Source: Stomorhina lunata (taxonomy: Eukaryota > Arthropoda > Insecta > Diptera > Rhiniidae). From it: a stretch of DNA of 64,000 nucleotides. The stretch spans positions 39,779,255-39,843,254 of the forward strand of contig OW121742.1 in assembly GCA_933228675.1 (NCBI GenBank), in the 5' to 3' direction. How positions within the stretch are numbered: the first letter of the stretch is position 1; every line of letters begins with the position of its first letter. Under the pieces are notes generated by a model. That model saw only the letters and a list, made by a program, of their open reading frames with translations. It did not search any database and was not told the DNA's origin. The position numbers were made by a program, and so were the translations under genes. Shown here in pieces: positions 1-12,199 of this stretch.

Positions 1-722
1 GTGTTAAATACAAACAAATAATAATGAAACCTCTTGACTTATATATAAAAATCATACAAAAATTCTTTGCCTATATATAGAATGTCTAAGAAACGAGAGG
101 AAAAAGTACGGCAGAGGTTATGGCTTTATAAATTGTAATTTGTTTTGTGTCAAGTAGCTCGCTCGCAGGTCCCAACCCAAACCCCAGTTTCATTTTGTAT
201 AGTTATAACTCAATAATAAATACAGGCACCTGGGCAATGGTTAGAGAAATAGAAAATAATAAAAGCAAATATTTATAGATACAAAAAATATTCTGTTGAA
301 ATATTTAGTAGGAAAGGAAATGGGGAAAAGGATGTTTTGAGCTCAAGAGACTGGGAGTTGGTTAATATACTTTTGCTGAATGTACATTATGGTTACACGT
401 GCGTATAGAGAGTACGAATACTAGGAGTATATGGAATAAAAACAAAATTGAGAGTATCACTGATATCTTCCAATTACCAGCAAGTTCTGGATGAAATTTT
501 GACATTATTGAAAGAATTGAATCTATATTGAGTAGAAAAATAAATATTGAAAAAAATTTCTGATGATATTAAAGTTCATTCTTAATATTGAAGAATTTTC
601 GTTAATATGAAGAAAATTTAGTTAATTAAAAAATATTAATGTTGATATGAAAAATATTTTTGAACTCCACGAAAATTAAGAAGAAAATTTTCTTAATTTT
701 AAGAACTAATCAAAATCTAATC
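1..722. other. AT-rich non-coding, nothing recognised
   Basis: No open reading frame of note, RNA gene or known repeat was recognised. From about 520 to 710 there are A/T-rich short repeats built on GAAAATTT-like words, leading into the 11-bp array. Confidence 0.6.
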
Positions 723-730
723 CAGCACAG

Positions 731-1440
731 TTCTTCTTCAGTTCTAGTTCAGTTCTAGTTCAGTTCTAGTTCAGTTCTAGTTCAGTTCTAGTTCAGTTCT
801 AGTTCAGTTCTAGTTCAGTTCTAGTTCAGTTCTAGTTCAGTTCTAGTTCAGTTCTAGTTCAGTTCTAGTTCAGTTCTAGTTCAGTTCTAGTTCAGTTCTA
901 GTTCAGTTCTAGTTCAGTTCTAGTTCAGTTCTAGTTCAGTTCTAGTTCAGTTCTAGTTCAGTTCTAGTTCAGTTCTAGTTCAGTTCTAGTTCAGTTCTAG
1001 TTCAGTTCTAGTTCAGTTCTAGTTCAGTTCTAGTTCAGTTCTAGTTCAGTTCTAGTTCAGTTCTAGTTCAGTTCTAGTTCAGTTCTAGTTCAGTTCTAGT
1101 TCAGTTCTAGTTCAGTTCTAGTTCAGTTCTAGTTCAGTTCTAGTTCAGGTTCTAGTTCAGTTCTAGTTCAGTTCTAGTTCAGTTCTAGTTCAGTTCTAGT
1201 TCAGGTTCTAGTTCAGGTTCTAGTTCAGGTTCTATTTCAGGTTCTAGTTCAGTTCTTATACAGTCCTTATGCACTTCTTATTCAGTTATTATACAGTTTT
1301 TTCACAGTTCTCATACAGTTCTTATATAGTTCTTATTCAGTTCTCATACGGTTCTTATACAGTTCTTATACAGTTCTTATACAGTTCTCATACAGTTCTT
1401 ATACAGTTCTTGTTCAATTTTAGCTCAGTATTAATTTTTA
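731..1440. repeat. 11-bp tandem array, unit CAGTTCTAGTT
   Basis: From about 731 to 1200 the 11-bp unit CAGTTCTAGTT repeats almost perfectly for more than 40 copies. Twelve-base variants with an extra G appear near 1147 and from 1203 on. From about 1250 to 1440 the unit drifts to CAGTTCTTATA-like copies. The homogeneous core with degenerate copies at one flank is the usual pattern of a minisatellite expanding from one side. A short reading frame across 1269-1460 is only a product of the repeat. Confidence 0.95.
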
Positions 1441-3829
1441 TAGTTCAGTTTTACTTTTGAGAATATTTCAGTTTATGAAAAACCATAAAATTTAATCATG
1501 ACATACATAAATTTTCCTTACAATTTTCCTCATAAGCAATTTGGTTTACACTAAATGACTCATATATTTTTAAAATATGCTTAAAAATGCAAATTACAAT
1601 ATTTTCACCAATTTTATTAAGGTCCTTACAAAATAGTACAGTCTTTCATTTGTTCAACTGAAGCTACATAGCACCCTCCCCCAAAAACAAAACCGATTAC
1701 AACACCCACACCTCTTTTTAAATTTCCACCCTATATCAGTTTAAATAAGTCTTTTTTTACATGAGTCCTTTTACACTACAAGACATGAATCATAGAAAAA
1801 GACTACATCCCTTCTATTTAGCCAGAAGCTTTTGTGAAAAGGACTCCAAAATACTTTATGTAACAAAATTTGTGTTAATTGTGGTAAAGTCTTGTATTAC
1901 CCAAAAAATTCCATAATTTATTGTGTGAAAACTAAAGCTTGTTGCCCCAGAACACATGACAATTTCACAGTTTGTTCCACATAGAAAAGAAACCCTTTAA
2001 AACGGATTTTCCATTACTGTGTCATCACTGTGTATAATGATAATCCTGCTTAAGTTGTCCGTTTTATTTTCTTTTTAGCCTTTTTTCTGAGTTAAGTTCC
2101 AATAGGGAAAAAAATAATGTCAAAGATTTATTAAAGTCTGTTTGGCTACTGATAAGTTTTTACTCAGTTTCAACTCAGTTATGCTTAGTTGGCCAATAAA
2201 TCATGATGGTGGCATAGCTTGCAATTTCTTAAATTTTCTTTTTTGCGAGACAGAGACGAATGGCAGGAAAGATGAACTGAACGGACAGACGAATCCTTAA
2301 TAGTGTTTCATAGTTATGATGAAATTAAATCTAACAATCGTTTTGGGATTTTAACAATCAGAGTAATCAAAATTATTTCGTTCAATTTCCTTAGTTTTTG
2401 TATGCGAAAGCAAAGTAGCGTAAAAAATTAAGAAGATTGGCTTTCATCAGAACAGGAAGGGAAAGGAAAGGAAGAGAAAGAAACCATGATTTGTCTATAT
2501 TTATGTCTATGGGGTGTAATTAAAGATTTATGGATTTTGTACATGTCTAATGTTCAATACAAGAAATTAATTTTTATTGCTTATAAAAGTTTTATCTTTT
2601 GAAATGGTTGTTATTTGTGCTATCAGCTTTTTTGGGATGGACGGGAGAGACAAGAAATTTGCCAAATATCTTTTGGTTTTATTTGATAATTAAATGATAT
2701 AGAAGAAAAAAAGAACTATTTTTATGTTTAAGCTATAAAAACTAGTTTCGGAAAAGCAAGTACTTAGGAAACCATTTAAGAAAATGGTTCAAAACTGAAT
2801 AATTTAGTATTCCTAAAACTAATACTTTAATGGTTAAAAAAAAAAATATTGAAAAAATAGAAATTGCTTTAAAATCTTTACAAAATTTTTAAAAAATTAA
2901 CTTTTTTTATATTATCCCTCACCTTATACATATGCCTTCTCTAGGCCTTGGCTTTTAGATTTTTAATTCAATTCACCAGCAAATTTCTCTTGTTTTCCCT
3001 GGGAAAAATCTTGATGAGTCTTTTTCAAAATTCTACTGGTAGCCTTTATATTTTTTGAACAATAAACCACTATATAATTGAAATAATCAATTAAAATGAA
3101 AATTTTGAAAATAAAATTCAATTAACCAAACTTTGATAATGTTTAATTGCATATTAGATATTAAAAGAATAACATTTTTGTGGAAAAATTAATTTTTTGT
3201 TTTTCAACCCTAAAAGAAAATTACAAAAAAAAAATCCTAAGCTCTCTTCTCTCGCTTTTAAACACAAGGAAATTTTTGGCCTATGGATATTTGTTGAGGT
3301 CCTCTCTCAATATTTCAAATAGGAATTTTAAAACCGAGCATCATGTACTCTGCTCTCGCACACTTACACACAGCCGGAAAATTACAAATTGACAATAATA
3401 AATATTGAGTAATTTAAAATTTGTTTAACAGAGTTGGGAACGTTAAATTTTTAAAATCTGTTGCCAAATTACCCCATTTGATTTTGACGGAAATGTAAGA
3501 TATTTAAAAAACATTTGTGAAGCTTACTTTTAGGATAATCTTAATTTTATAACTTAATTGTCATAAGTTCTCTAATAGTAAAATAATTTCATTTAAACTA
3601 AATGTTTTTCATGTTTAGATATGTTTAGATATCAAATGTTATTAAACTTTTTGCAAAATAAACTATTTTCAAAATCCCTAAGGTATGCTACACAATATTT
3701 GCTTAGAAGTCTGAGGTCTTGATCGACATAAATTTTCAAAACACGACATAAATTTTCAAAACATGTAAAAAATTATAAACATTCTTAAGATTAAAAATAG
3801 ATTATACAGAAACATTGAGAAAGTTAAAT
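1441..3829. other. AT-rich intergenic, nothing recognised
   Basis: No supportable gene. There are homopolymer runs and a short direct repeat of an ACATAAATTTTCAAAACA-like word near 3727-3765. Reading frames here are short and lack protein-like composition. Confidence 0.55.
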
Positions 3830-4280
3830 ATTTTCGAAGATGGACACTATGAAATGACTATAAACCGGCTAAAGATTAGTAACATAAATTCCATGCGCTT
3901 CGATCTTGTGCATATATTCTCCAATTTCTTTGTTCAAGCTTTGAAAGATTTTCCTCTACATGGTCTTTCCATCGAAGTTAAGAACGTCCTCTTCTACGAA
4001 TTCCTTCGGGATGGTTTTTAAACACTTTTCTTGCAAGAGTATTTTCATCCATACCCAAGACAAGTCCTAACCAACGCAGCCGCTGCTGTTAAATTCGTTT
4101 TACTATGTCAATGTGAGCGTATAGCACATACAGCTCACGGTTCATTTGTTGTCGATATTCATTGTTATCTTTCTCTCAAAAACGCCGGACGACTCTTGTT
4201 TTCCGCGACAGGTTATTTTCTTCTTTTGCTATGGTCTGTGGGCGACCTTCTAATACAACATTCATGCGATAACCTGCCCA
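3830..4280 (-). mobile_element. Non-LTR retrotransposon 3' ORF2 remnant
   Basis: The minus strand reads as the C-terminal tail of a LINE endonuclease/reverse-transcriptase protein. About 4085-4030 gives LRWLGLVLGMDENTLARKVF, then an RRRG..LRWKDHVEE stretch and NWRIYAQDRSAW at about 3990-3890. In related elements this RRRGRP-RW-D-V...NW...A.DR..W tail closes ORF2. Internal stops, for example within the RRRG stretch, make it dead. Related tails lie near 33.5 kb (minus) and 54.0 kb (plus) and share the same 3' limit, so all belong to one family. The clade is not determined. Confidence 0.7.
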
Positions 4281-6187
4281 TATAGCAACTCAGCAACAAC
4301 ATTGTCTGCTTGTAGAAACCATCAGTTTTGTTTTTGATTCATTGACAACTAGACCCATTTTCATTGATTCTGAAAATAGCATTATTAGCATAGACCAAAT
4401 TTCTTAGAAAAAATACTTACTTGAATTAGCAGAAGTTTCTCCAGAAAAGTGATATTACTAAGGTTCCATAGAATCTGCAATTGTTCACAACATAAACCAG
4501 AGTAAAACCTCCGGGATCTTGAATTCCCCTTATACTGTTGTCTATAAAATGAAGTCCATATTGAGCTCACACTTTCCAATGACAGCTCTAATCTGAAAAT
4601 TTCCGGCTTAGCCTATTTAAAGTAACATTATTAAGTCCATTTTATTTCTGAACTAAAACTTCCATCTCTGTCAAGTCCGACTTGCTCTCAGTACTATCAT
4701 GTACATCACATCTGTGTAATTTCATGTCTTGGGTGAGTGTACAACAAAATACACTTGCGCCAAAAGTGTGCCGGCTGCTACAAAACTCACACACACTCAC
4801 ACACGCATATTAAATTTAATTTCCTTTTAATGTGTGCGTGTGTGCCACCACCATTTTATACGAGATTTGAGAATTTTTCAATTCGAGTTGTACGATGTTG
4901 TCTGTACAATATAAAATTTAATTTCCAACCAGACTTTAACAGCTTAACACTAGTATCGACAGGATTTGGAAGTTTAGTTCCTTATAAGTTTCCGAGTGTG
5001 TTCGTTTGTTGTCGGTAAAAAGCGCGCTTGCTATAAAATAAGAAAAAATAAAATTTTTTTGAATTGAAAAGAATTGAAATAAATTCTAACTGAAACACAA
5101 CACACCAGCAGCAGTAGTAGAAGAAGAAGAGACACAGGAGTTTGTAGAAAATCAAAGCAGCAGCAGCACAAAGAAATTTTATTAAAACCAACATATTTTT
5201 TGTATACAATAGTATAGTATACTTTTGGGCGCGGCAAAGCAAGCAAATGAATTAAAATATATAAAAATTTAAAAGTTTTTTGAAAATTTCTTTAAAAAAC
5301 CCTAAAATATAAAAAAATTACTTTAAATTTTCTAAAAAAAAAAAATATATAAAAATTAAAACAAAAAACCCAACGCACAAAAAATATATAGAAATTTTTT
5401 ATTAAAAATCAAAACAGTTGCACAAATCAAACAAATTTAAAAAATAAATTAAAAATCAAATCTATTTATAAAGATTTTTGTAGAAAGTTAAAAAAAAAGT
5501 TGTGAATTTTTTTCAAAAATATTTAAAAGAAAAACGAAAAATCATAATTTAAAACGTCCTTATAAAGAAAACCAACGAATCATTAAATTTGTAATAAAAA
5601 GAAGAAAATAAATTTTATTAAAACAAAAACCAATTTAGATTTTTGCATTAAATAAAAGAAAAACTTTTTTACATATTCTAGAATAAATTAAAAAAAAGTA
5701 AAATTTTCATAAACCCACCACTTTATCAAAAAGCCCCCCGCTCTCTAAAAATCGTATAGAAAAAATAACACACATTTTTTAAGACAGCGCCCTATTGAAA
5801 TCATACTCTTCTCAACTCAAGCAATCCATTAAACATTCCGCTAATTTAACAAGATATACAATATATGTGCATATATCTCAAAATCAAGAAAGGAAACAAA
5901 AAAAGTGTGATTTAATTTTTTTACCTGCTAAATAATTTAAGCTTAAAATAGTAGAAAAAAAAATAAAAACTTTTATAAACATCTATATTTTTTATCATAA
6001 AATAATATAAAACGAATAATAAAAAAAACATACTGCAACTTTTGTGACCAAAATCGCCAAATTTTTATAAAATCTTAAAAGAAACGTAAAATCGTGTAAA
6101 AAATCTTTAAACTTTTTACCTTTATATATCCTTAAATCTTAAATACTCTCAAACACACACACACACATATATAAAAACTCATTCAAA
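4281..6187 (+). promoter_or_regulatory. Argk: Putative upstream region and 5' UTR of arginine kinase long isoform
   Basis: No protein is supported. A (CA)n/(TG)n-rich stretch lies at about 4785-4850. From about 5000 to 6187 the sequence is A-rich, with many AAAA/TTTT tracts and few G or C bases, and runs uninterrupted into the ATG at 6188, as a long insect 5' UTR would. A (CA)n tract at 6151-6167 sits just before the start. The transcription start and core promoter were not identified, so the limits are inferred. Confidence 0.35.
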
Positions 6188-6339
6188 ATGGGCGGTTGCG
6201 CATCCAAGGATAAAAAGGACAAAGTGGTTGATGGTGATGCTAACGCCGCTAATGCTACTGAAAACACCGCTGATGGTGACAAAGCATCAGCCGCCACCAC
6301 TACTGAGGCAAATGGTGATGCGACCACTAATGCAGAAGG
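6188..6339 (+). CDS. Argk: Arginine kinase alternative first coding exon, acylation-type N-terminus
   Basis: This ATG opens 50 codons beginning MGGCASKDKKDKVVDGD, followed by an A/T/N/D-rich acidic linker, and ends at GAAGG|GTGTGT, a good donor. The exon ends in phase 2. Spliced to the acceptor at 10181-10182, the next base makes GGT (Gly), then K-Q-D-T, then the usual arginine kinase Met in frame, giving a 411-residue protein. Seen: Gly2, Cys4, Ser6 and Lys7, the classic N-myristoylation pattern with an adjacent cysteine that could be palmitoylated. Inferred: a membrane-anchored kinase isoform. The matching phase across 3.8 kb and the protein-like composition support the exon; transcript evidence is lacking. 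Confidence 0.75.
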
Positions 6340-9300
6340 GTGTGTATTTTATCCCTACTTTTATTTTTTTAAAACCGATTTTTTTTGGTTTGTTCTGCTC
6401 ATTTACAAATTAATTGTATAGAATTTTATTAAGATGGTAATGTTTTTCTAGTATCTAACGGTCCTTTTTTGGGAAATTTTTATAATTTTTTAAATTGTAT
6501 GATATTTTTTTGCGATAATTTGACTGATATTTCTCATTACTATTCAAAATTTTGGTTCTTTAGTTTATAAGAATTAAATTTTTCAATGATTTTAAAGTTT
6601 TTAAGGGTTTGTTTTTAATTTAAAAGTTACTTAGGGATTCACAAAGTTTTTTGTCATATTGTTAAGCTTGTATTTCTTAAGCTTTTCAAAATTAGGGAGG
6701 GGTCCTTCTTAACATATGCTAACTCCTAGCTATAACAATAATACCATTGAGATCTTTATAACTAATTTGATTCAAAATTTAAATTTAAAGCTAAATTTAT
6801 TTACATATATAATGGACAGTTTTTGTCTATTACATTTGAAATCAGACTTTCTTCACTTTCTATACCCAATATAGTTTTTTGACTTCAGTTCCACTAAGGG
6901 TTCCGCTATCGTTTTCCATATTGATAGATATTCTGAATGCAGTCCAAGATTTCGTTAGCAAAATAAATGTTTTTAAATCTAATTATGGCGATTTTTAGTT
7001 TTTAAAACTAAGCCAAGTTCTTTTTTTACAAAAAAATATGTTCTTATTTTGCTTGTTGCTAAATAATTTAAGTCCGATCTCATAATTTTTTTTCTTACTT
7101 GTTTTCATCAAGATTTCTTTGAATTCACCCAACTTTTACCTTAAAAAATGGGTGCCGCCTTCTTTTAAAGATTTAAACGCCGACATTTAAAATAAAAAGA
7201 CGACTTCGATGTCTGTATATTCAGGGAGTTTTATTATCATTTATTTATTTATCAAAAAATTTTAAATTTTTACAAAAACTTAACAACTAAACTATAATAA
7301 CGACTTAAAAACTGATTTTAATCTTGTTTTGTTACAAAATTTATATATTTTTCTTAATAAAACAAAAACATTTATTTGCTATTGCCCATGTGGTGTCTGA
7401 TGATGATTACTGGGCAAACAATAGGTTTTTCGTACGTTGTTTTCCAGCATTTCCTTTAATTTGGTGCTCATTTTCTTTATTTTAGCTTTTTGTTTATTAT
7501 ATTATTCACTTTTATAAGTTTTTTTTTCAATAAAATGTTAAATTTTACTAACTTTTAGAAGCAAATAAATTATTCCCGTTATCTTTTCTTTACCTCGCTT
7601 TTGTCTTTAGATAAAGTGTTGCCAGCCTGTTGATTTGGCTAGCCTCGTCAGTAGGAGAGCTGCCACATTGTAAATTAAAGAATACTTTCAAGAGTTACCG
7701 TTAGTTTAGGGGAATTTGATTATTTTTAGTAAAATCGTTTAACAAAACGAAAATTTTGAACTTTTTAAATTATTCTCAAATGTAAAATCATTTGAAAAAT
7801 AAAACCAAAGATAATAAATTTTTAATTTTAAATTTAGTATAAAATGGTTTATTTCTCATTAGTTAAAATATTGCCAGCCTGTTGATTGTGTTATACTCAA
7901 CAGTTGCAGAACTGTCACACAGTAAATAAAAGGATACCTTGAATTATTACCGTTATTTTAGCAAATTTAGATTATTTTCGTAGGATTGTCTTAAAGTTTT
8001 GACCTTTAATGTTACAAAATATGAACTTTTGCTCTTAAAATCGCAATTTGATTATATAAATCCTATAAAAATCCTTTGAAATCTAGAATTCTAAAAAAGA
8101 ATATAGAACAAAAAGCGAATTATATCTCTGTATATAAGAGTTCAGGTTAAATAGGAACTAATTTTAAATATATTATATTCAATTTAAATAAAATTATATA
8201 CAATTAAGCTTAAAATATGAAAAATTCTTTAACATTTTTATACTACATACTTCTGGTTTAATTTAAATCGTTTATTTAAATTTCCTTTAAAATTCCCTAC
8301 TTATAAAAGGAAATGAGCTCAACTAAGTACAAGTCTCACTACTTGAATTAAATATATTATACAAATTTTTAATGCAGTCATTAATTTAAAATAAATTTAT
8401 AGAAATTTGTTTTCTTCTCTTTTGCTAAACCTTAAGTTTACTTAAGTTTTATTCATTTTTCTTCAAGACCACTTAATTTGCTTAAGTACTTTGCAATTTT
8501 ATATCTTAATATTATATAAAAAAAAAGAAGAGCATGTCATATAGTCACAATAAAAACTCATAATCTTGTTTAACTATCATCTATATATAGCCATTGTCAT
8601 AATCAACATTTTATGATGATGGTGTGCCCCTCTCTGAAGGCACACAAAGAAATAAAATTTCTGTTTAAGCAAGAATGACAGGCAGAGGAAATGTATTTTG
8701 ATATGCTTGATTATAGCTTCCAATTAAACTTTATTTTATGGCTGACAATTACCTAAAGTTATATATTATTTAGCATTTAGTGACTCAAACTGACGAGTTT
8801 TTATTGTTAACATTTTCCACAATCTCAATTGTCGTCTAGTCCTATCTAATAGTCATGAAAAGTATACACCCAATAAATGACAAACTCCCTCTACTTTCTT
8901 AAAAAAAAAACTTGTTAAACTTTATTTTTATGAAAAAGTTTAAATTGCCTCCCGTTTAATTTAGAAAGCCAGAAAAATACTAAATTTTAAAAAATCGTAA
9001 AAAAGTTGACGTCATATAAAAGTAATTTTCTTAAAGTAAGGGAAATGACACTGGACAGAAAAATGCATGCCTGATTTGTCATATACTATATATGTATGTA
9101 AAAATATAGTCTGTCAGCAACCACCATTAATTTTAAAAGATCGCGTGCTAAAAATGCATAAAAAGTCATTCTTTCTGCACATAGACATTAGGCAATTGTT
9201 AAAAGCAACAGTCGCCGCCGTTGATGAGGAAAAATCTCCAACAACCCTAACCAAAACTAGTTCCAATTTTACCCATGCCGGCTTTTAATTATTTTATATA

Positions 9301-9961
9301 CAAGTATTATACATATTTTTGTACTATATACTATTCAAAATCTCTATATACACATACATTTGTACCTTAATATATACATACACATATTCCTTTTCAAAAA
9401 GGAGTATACGTTAGAAAATACAATGACAACGGCGGCACTCCTTTAAAAAGCGCATGTCACGTGTCCGGCTCTTCTTTTTTCGGCTTTTTATTTGCACATA
9501 AGGGAAAAACTCTCCCTTATGTATCAAAAAAACACCCTTTTAATATCTAGGAAAATATAAGATTTTTGATGACGAAGTTTTTAACACAAAGTGCTCATTG
9601 TTGAATATTAAAAAAGAAAATTTTAAGATTTCTATCGGCCCAATTAAAAAGGAAAACAACCCTGAACTTGTAATTTCAAGATAATCTTTACCAAAAAAAT
9701 CTTTAACTAATATTATAAAACTTTTAAAGCTATGCTAAAAAAATGCAAAAATTGTTTATAAGGCGGGAAACTATAAGAAATTGGCAACGCCTTAACCATT
9801 TTTAATACATACATACAATTTTTAGAAAAAAACCTATAATTTTTATAAATTACAATTCATAAAGAAAAACGAGGTTTAAAAAATTGTAAATGTGAGCCTT
9901 GCTAATAAAACCTGTCAATCATTAGCATTAATATTTTTTAAAAACTGAATTTTAGAATAAA
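6340..9961 (+). other. Arginine kinase long intron, mostly unremarkable AT-rich DNA
   Basis: This is intronic for the long isoform. It contains two diverged direct repeats (7611-7712 and 7863-7965), a hairpin at about 9497-9522 (ACATAAGGGA paired with TCCCTTATGT), and a CACGTG E-box near 9459. A GC-richer reading frame at 9067-9288 ends in a stop with no splice donor, so I do not call it coding. Confidence 0.5.
7611..7965. repeat. Pair of ~100-bp direct repeats in the Argk intron
   Basis: Positions 7611-7712 and 7863-7965 share TTGCCAGCCTGTTGATT, then a diverged CTGNCACA...GTAAATNAAA-type stretch and a TTACCGTTA block in the same order and spacing. The copies are about 250 bp apart with unrelated AT-rich DNA between. 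It is either an old local duplication or two members of a short mobile repeat. Confidence 0.7.
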
Positions 9962-10068
9962 ATGCGTTTAGTATTGAGATTTTTTCATTTAACACAAATT
10001 AAACTGAAAACTCCAGAAGCAGTGGGATCCCCAAGCTTTTGGAGTAAATGGTGTGAAAAAAAACCAAC
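9962..10068 (+). CDS. Argk: Arginine kinase candidate second alternative first exon
   Basis: The ATG at 9962 opens 35 codons starting MRLVLRFFHLTQIKLK and ending near SFWSKWCEKKP, then the donor AC|GTAAGC. It ends in phase 2, as the 6188-6339 exon does, so splicing to 10183 gives Thr-Lys-Gln-Asp-Thr before the canonical Met. The first 16 residues are basic and hydrophobic without acidic residues, as in many mitochondrial presequences; this is only suggestive. A TTTTAG acceptor-like site at about 9950-9955 lies just upstream, so the segment could instead be an internal exon. Support rests on the phase match, the strong donor and a reading frame of ordinary composition. Confidence 0.5.
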
Positions 10069-10195
10069 GTAAGCCCAAATTTTACTGAAAATCTAAAGTT
10101 TATATACATTTGTACCCATAAAACTCTTCAAATCTTTACAATTTAACTTATCTGAAATTTTCTTATTTTCTTCTAATTTTAGTAAACAAGACACC

Positions 10196-11266
10196 ATGGT
10201 TGATGCTGCTGTTCTCGCTAAATTGGAAGAAGGTTACGCCAAGTTGGCTGCCTCCGACTCCAAGTCCTTGTTGAAGAAATACTTGACCAAGGAAGTCTTC
10301 GATAACCTAAAGAACAAGAAGACCCCCAGCTTCGGCTCCACTTTGTTGGATTGCATCCAATCCGGTTTGGAAAACCACGATTCCGGTGTCGGTATCTATG
10401 CTCCCGATGCTGAAGCCTACACAGTATTCTCTGAACTTTTCGATCCCATCATTGAAGATTACCACGGTGGTTTCAAGAAGACCGACAAGCACCCTGCCAG
10501 TCAATTCGGTGATGTCTCCGTCTTCGCCAACTTGGACCCCAACAATGAATTCGTCATCTCAACCCGTGTCCGTTGCGGTCGCTCCATGCAAGGCTACCCC
10601 TTCAACCCCTGTTTAACCGAAGCCCAATACAAGGAAATGGAACAAAAAGTCTCCACCACCTTGTCCGGTTTGGAAGGTGAATTGAAGGGTAAATTCTACC
10701 CCTTGACTGGCATGGAAAAGGCCGTTCAACAACAATTGATCGATGATCATTTCTTGTTCAAGGAAGGTGATCGTTTCTTGCAAGCCGCCAACGCCTGCCG
10801 TTACTGGCCTTCCGGTCGTGGTATCTACCACAACGACAACAAGACCTTTTTGGTCTGGTGCAATGAGGAAGATCATTTGCGTATCATCTCCATGCAAATG
10901 GGTGGTGATTTGGGTGAAGTATACAAACGTTTGGTAACCGCCGTCAACGATATTGAAAAGCGCATTCCCTTCAGCCACGATGATCGTTTGGGCTTCTTGA
11001 CCTTCTGCCCCACCAACTTGGGTACCACCATCCGTGCTTCCGTGCACATCAAGGTACCCAAATTGGCCTCCAACATGGCTAAATTGGAAGAAGTTGCCGC
11101 CAAATACAACTTGCAAGTCCGTGGTACCCGTGGTGAACACACCGAAGCCGAAGGTGGTGTCTACGATATCTCCAACAAGCGCCGTATGGGTCTTACCGAA
11201 TTCGATGCCGTCAAGGAAATGTACGATGGTATTGCTGAACTTATCAAGATCGAAAAGAGCTTGTAA
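10196..11266 (+). CDS. Argk: Arginine kinase
   Basis: Transfers phosphate between ATP and L-arginine, the phosphagen buffer of invertebrate muscle and nerve. The 356 codons match the usual family length. Visible features are the N-terminal alpha-helical domain, the guanidino specificity loop SGVGIY (63-68), a nucleotide-binding arginine cluster including STRVRCGRS (122-130), NEED with catalytic Glu225, CPTNLG with reactive Cys271, and the flexible loop RGTRGEHTE with Glu314. All key residues are intact. The exon begins at an acceptor at 10181-10182, 13 nt before this ATG, and the 5' codons are open, so the ATG is internal in long isoforms and first in the short one. Codon use is strongly C-ending, unlike the neighbouring genes, as expected for very high expression. 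A candidate polyadenylation signal ATTAAA is at 11459-11464. Confidence 0.98.
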   Translation: MVDAAVLAKLEEGYAKLAASDSKSLLKKYLTKEVFDNLKNKKTPSFGSTLLDCIQSGLENHDSGVGIYAPDAEAYTVFSELFDPIIEDYHGGFKKTDKHPASQFGDVSVFANLDPNNEFVISTRVRCGRSMQGYPFNPCLTEAQYKEMEQKVSTTLSGLEGELKGKFYPLTGMEKAVQQQLIDDHFLFKEGDRFLQAANACRYWPSGRGIYHNDNKTFLVWCNEEDHLRIISMQMGGDLGEVYKRLVTAVNDIEKRIPFSHDDRLGFLTFCPTNLGTTIRASVHIKVPKLASNMAKLEEVAAKYNLQVRGTRGEHTEAEGGVYDISNKRRMGLTEFDAVKEMYDGIAELIKIEKSL

Positions 11267-12199
11267 GGTGTTACATCCCTACCCCCCTAAAAACATTAGA
11301 GCTTACGGCTAGGCTTAACACCTCTGTAGCCGCTAGATAACCAACAACGTTCGGTGGAATCAACATTACAATAACAACATCAACAATCAACAAAAACACA
11401 CATTATGATAATGTTCTCTCCATGTATTCTCTAAATTCCATCTGTAATTGTTTTTTGAATTAAAGAGTGTGCGTTTCTTGGCATTTTATTTCTTTTGAAT
11501 TTCACGTTCTTTAAGTTTTTTTTCCCAATTTAAATATTTTGTGTTTGACATTTGATATCATCTCTATGTAACTCTTGATCTTGGGGAAAACTTAACACAA
11601 GCAATATCGTTGTGTTCTTGGAGGAGAATATTATTAACCACCAAAAAAATATTTTTTTTTATGTATAAGTTACACTTTTTATTATTTAATTTATTAAAAT
11701 TAATATATTTAATTAATAAAATTTAAAACCAAAAATATATGAAAACACAAAAAACAACTTTGAGTTATTATAAAAAGAAACAAATGAGAAGAGATTTGTA
11801 TTAACAGCAACAAACACATAGAACTAAAACAACAACTTTAAGTAAATCCTAAACAAACAAAAAAATTAATGAACACAAAATATTTTTAATTTTAAGTCTT
11901 AAGTTTATAAAGAATTAATTATTAAAAATAATAAAAAAAATTAAAAAAAGAAATGAATTTGTTTTTATTCAATTTCCCTTTGAATATCCGTTTCCCGGTA
12001 AAATTATTAAATTTTCAGTTGGCAATACCTTGATGTTAATAGTGCTGCCACTATTTTGCGTTCATTCAATCTCTTAAAAAATTAACATTTGGCATCTCTA
12101 TTGAGGCAGGTTATCACAAAAACATTTAGTGAACAAACATTCGTCAGACTAAGCTTAACTCGTTTCTTGTGCTTTTTATTAGCAAATTTGTGTTAAAAA
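11267..12199. other. Argk 3' UTR and intergenic DNA
   Basis: Contains the Argk 3' UTR. ATTAAA at 11459 and further AATAAA-like words near 11716 may give alternative 3' ends. The rest, to the ADI1 start, is AT-rich with no recognised feature. Confidence 0.5.

Noticed and set aside
1269..1460. 63-codon frame rich in S/Y/L/F
   Set aside because: Read-through of the degenerate 11-bp repeats.
6139..6327. Antisense frame over the MGGC exon
   Set aside because: Composition mirrors the alanine/threonine-rich sense exon; no support.
10613..11140. 175-codon frame antisense to arginine kinase
   Set aside because: Shadow of the strongly biased codon usage of Argk; no independent features.
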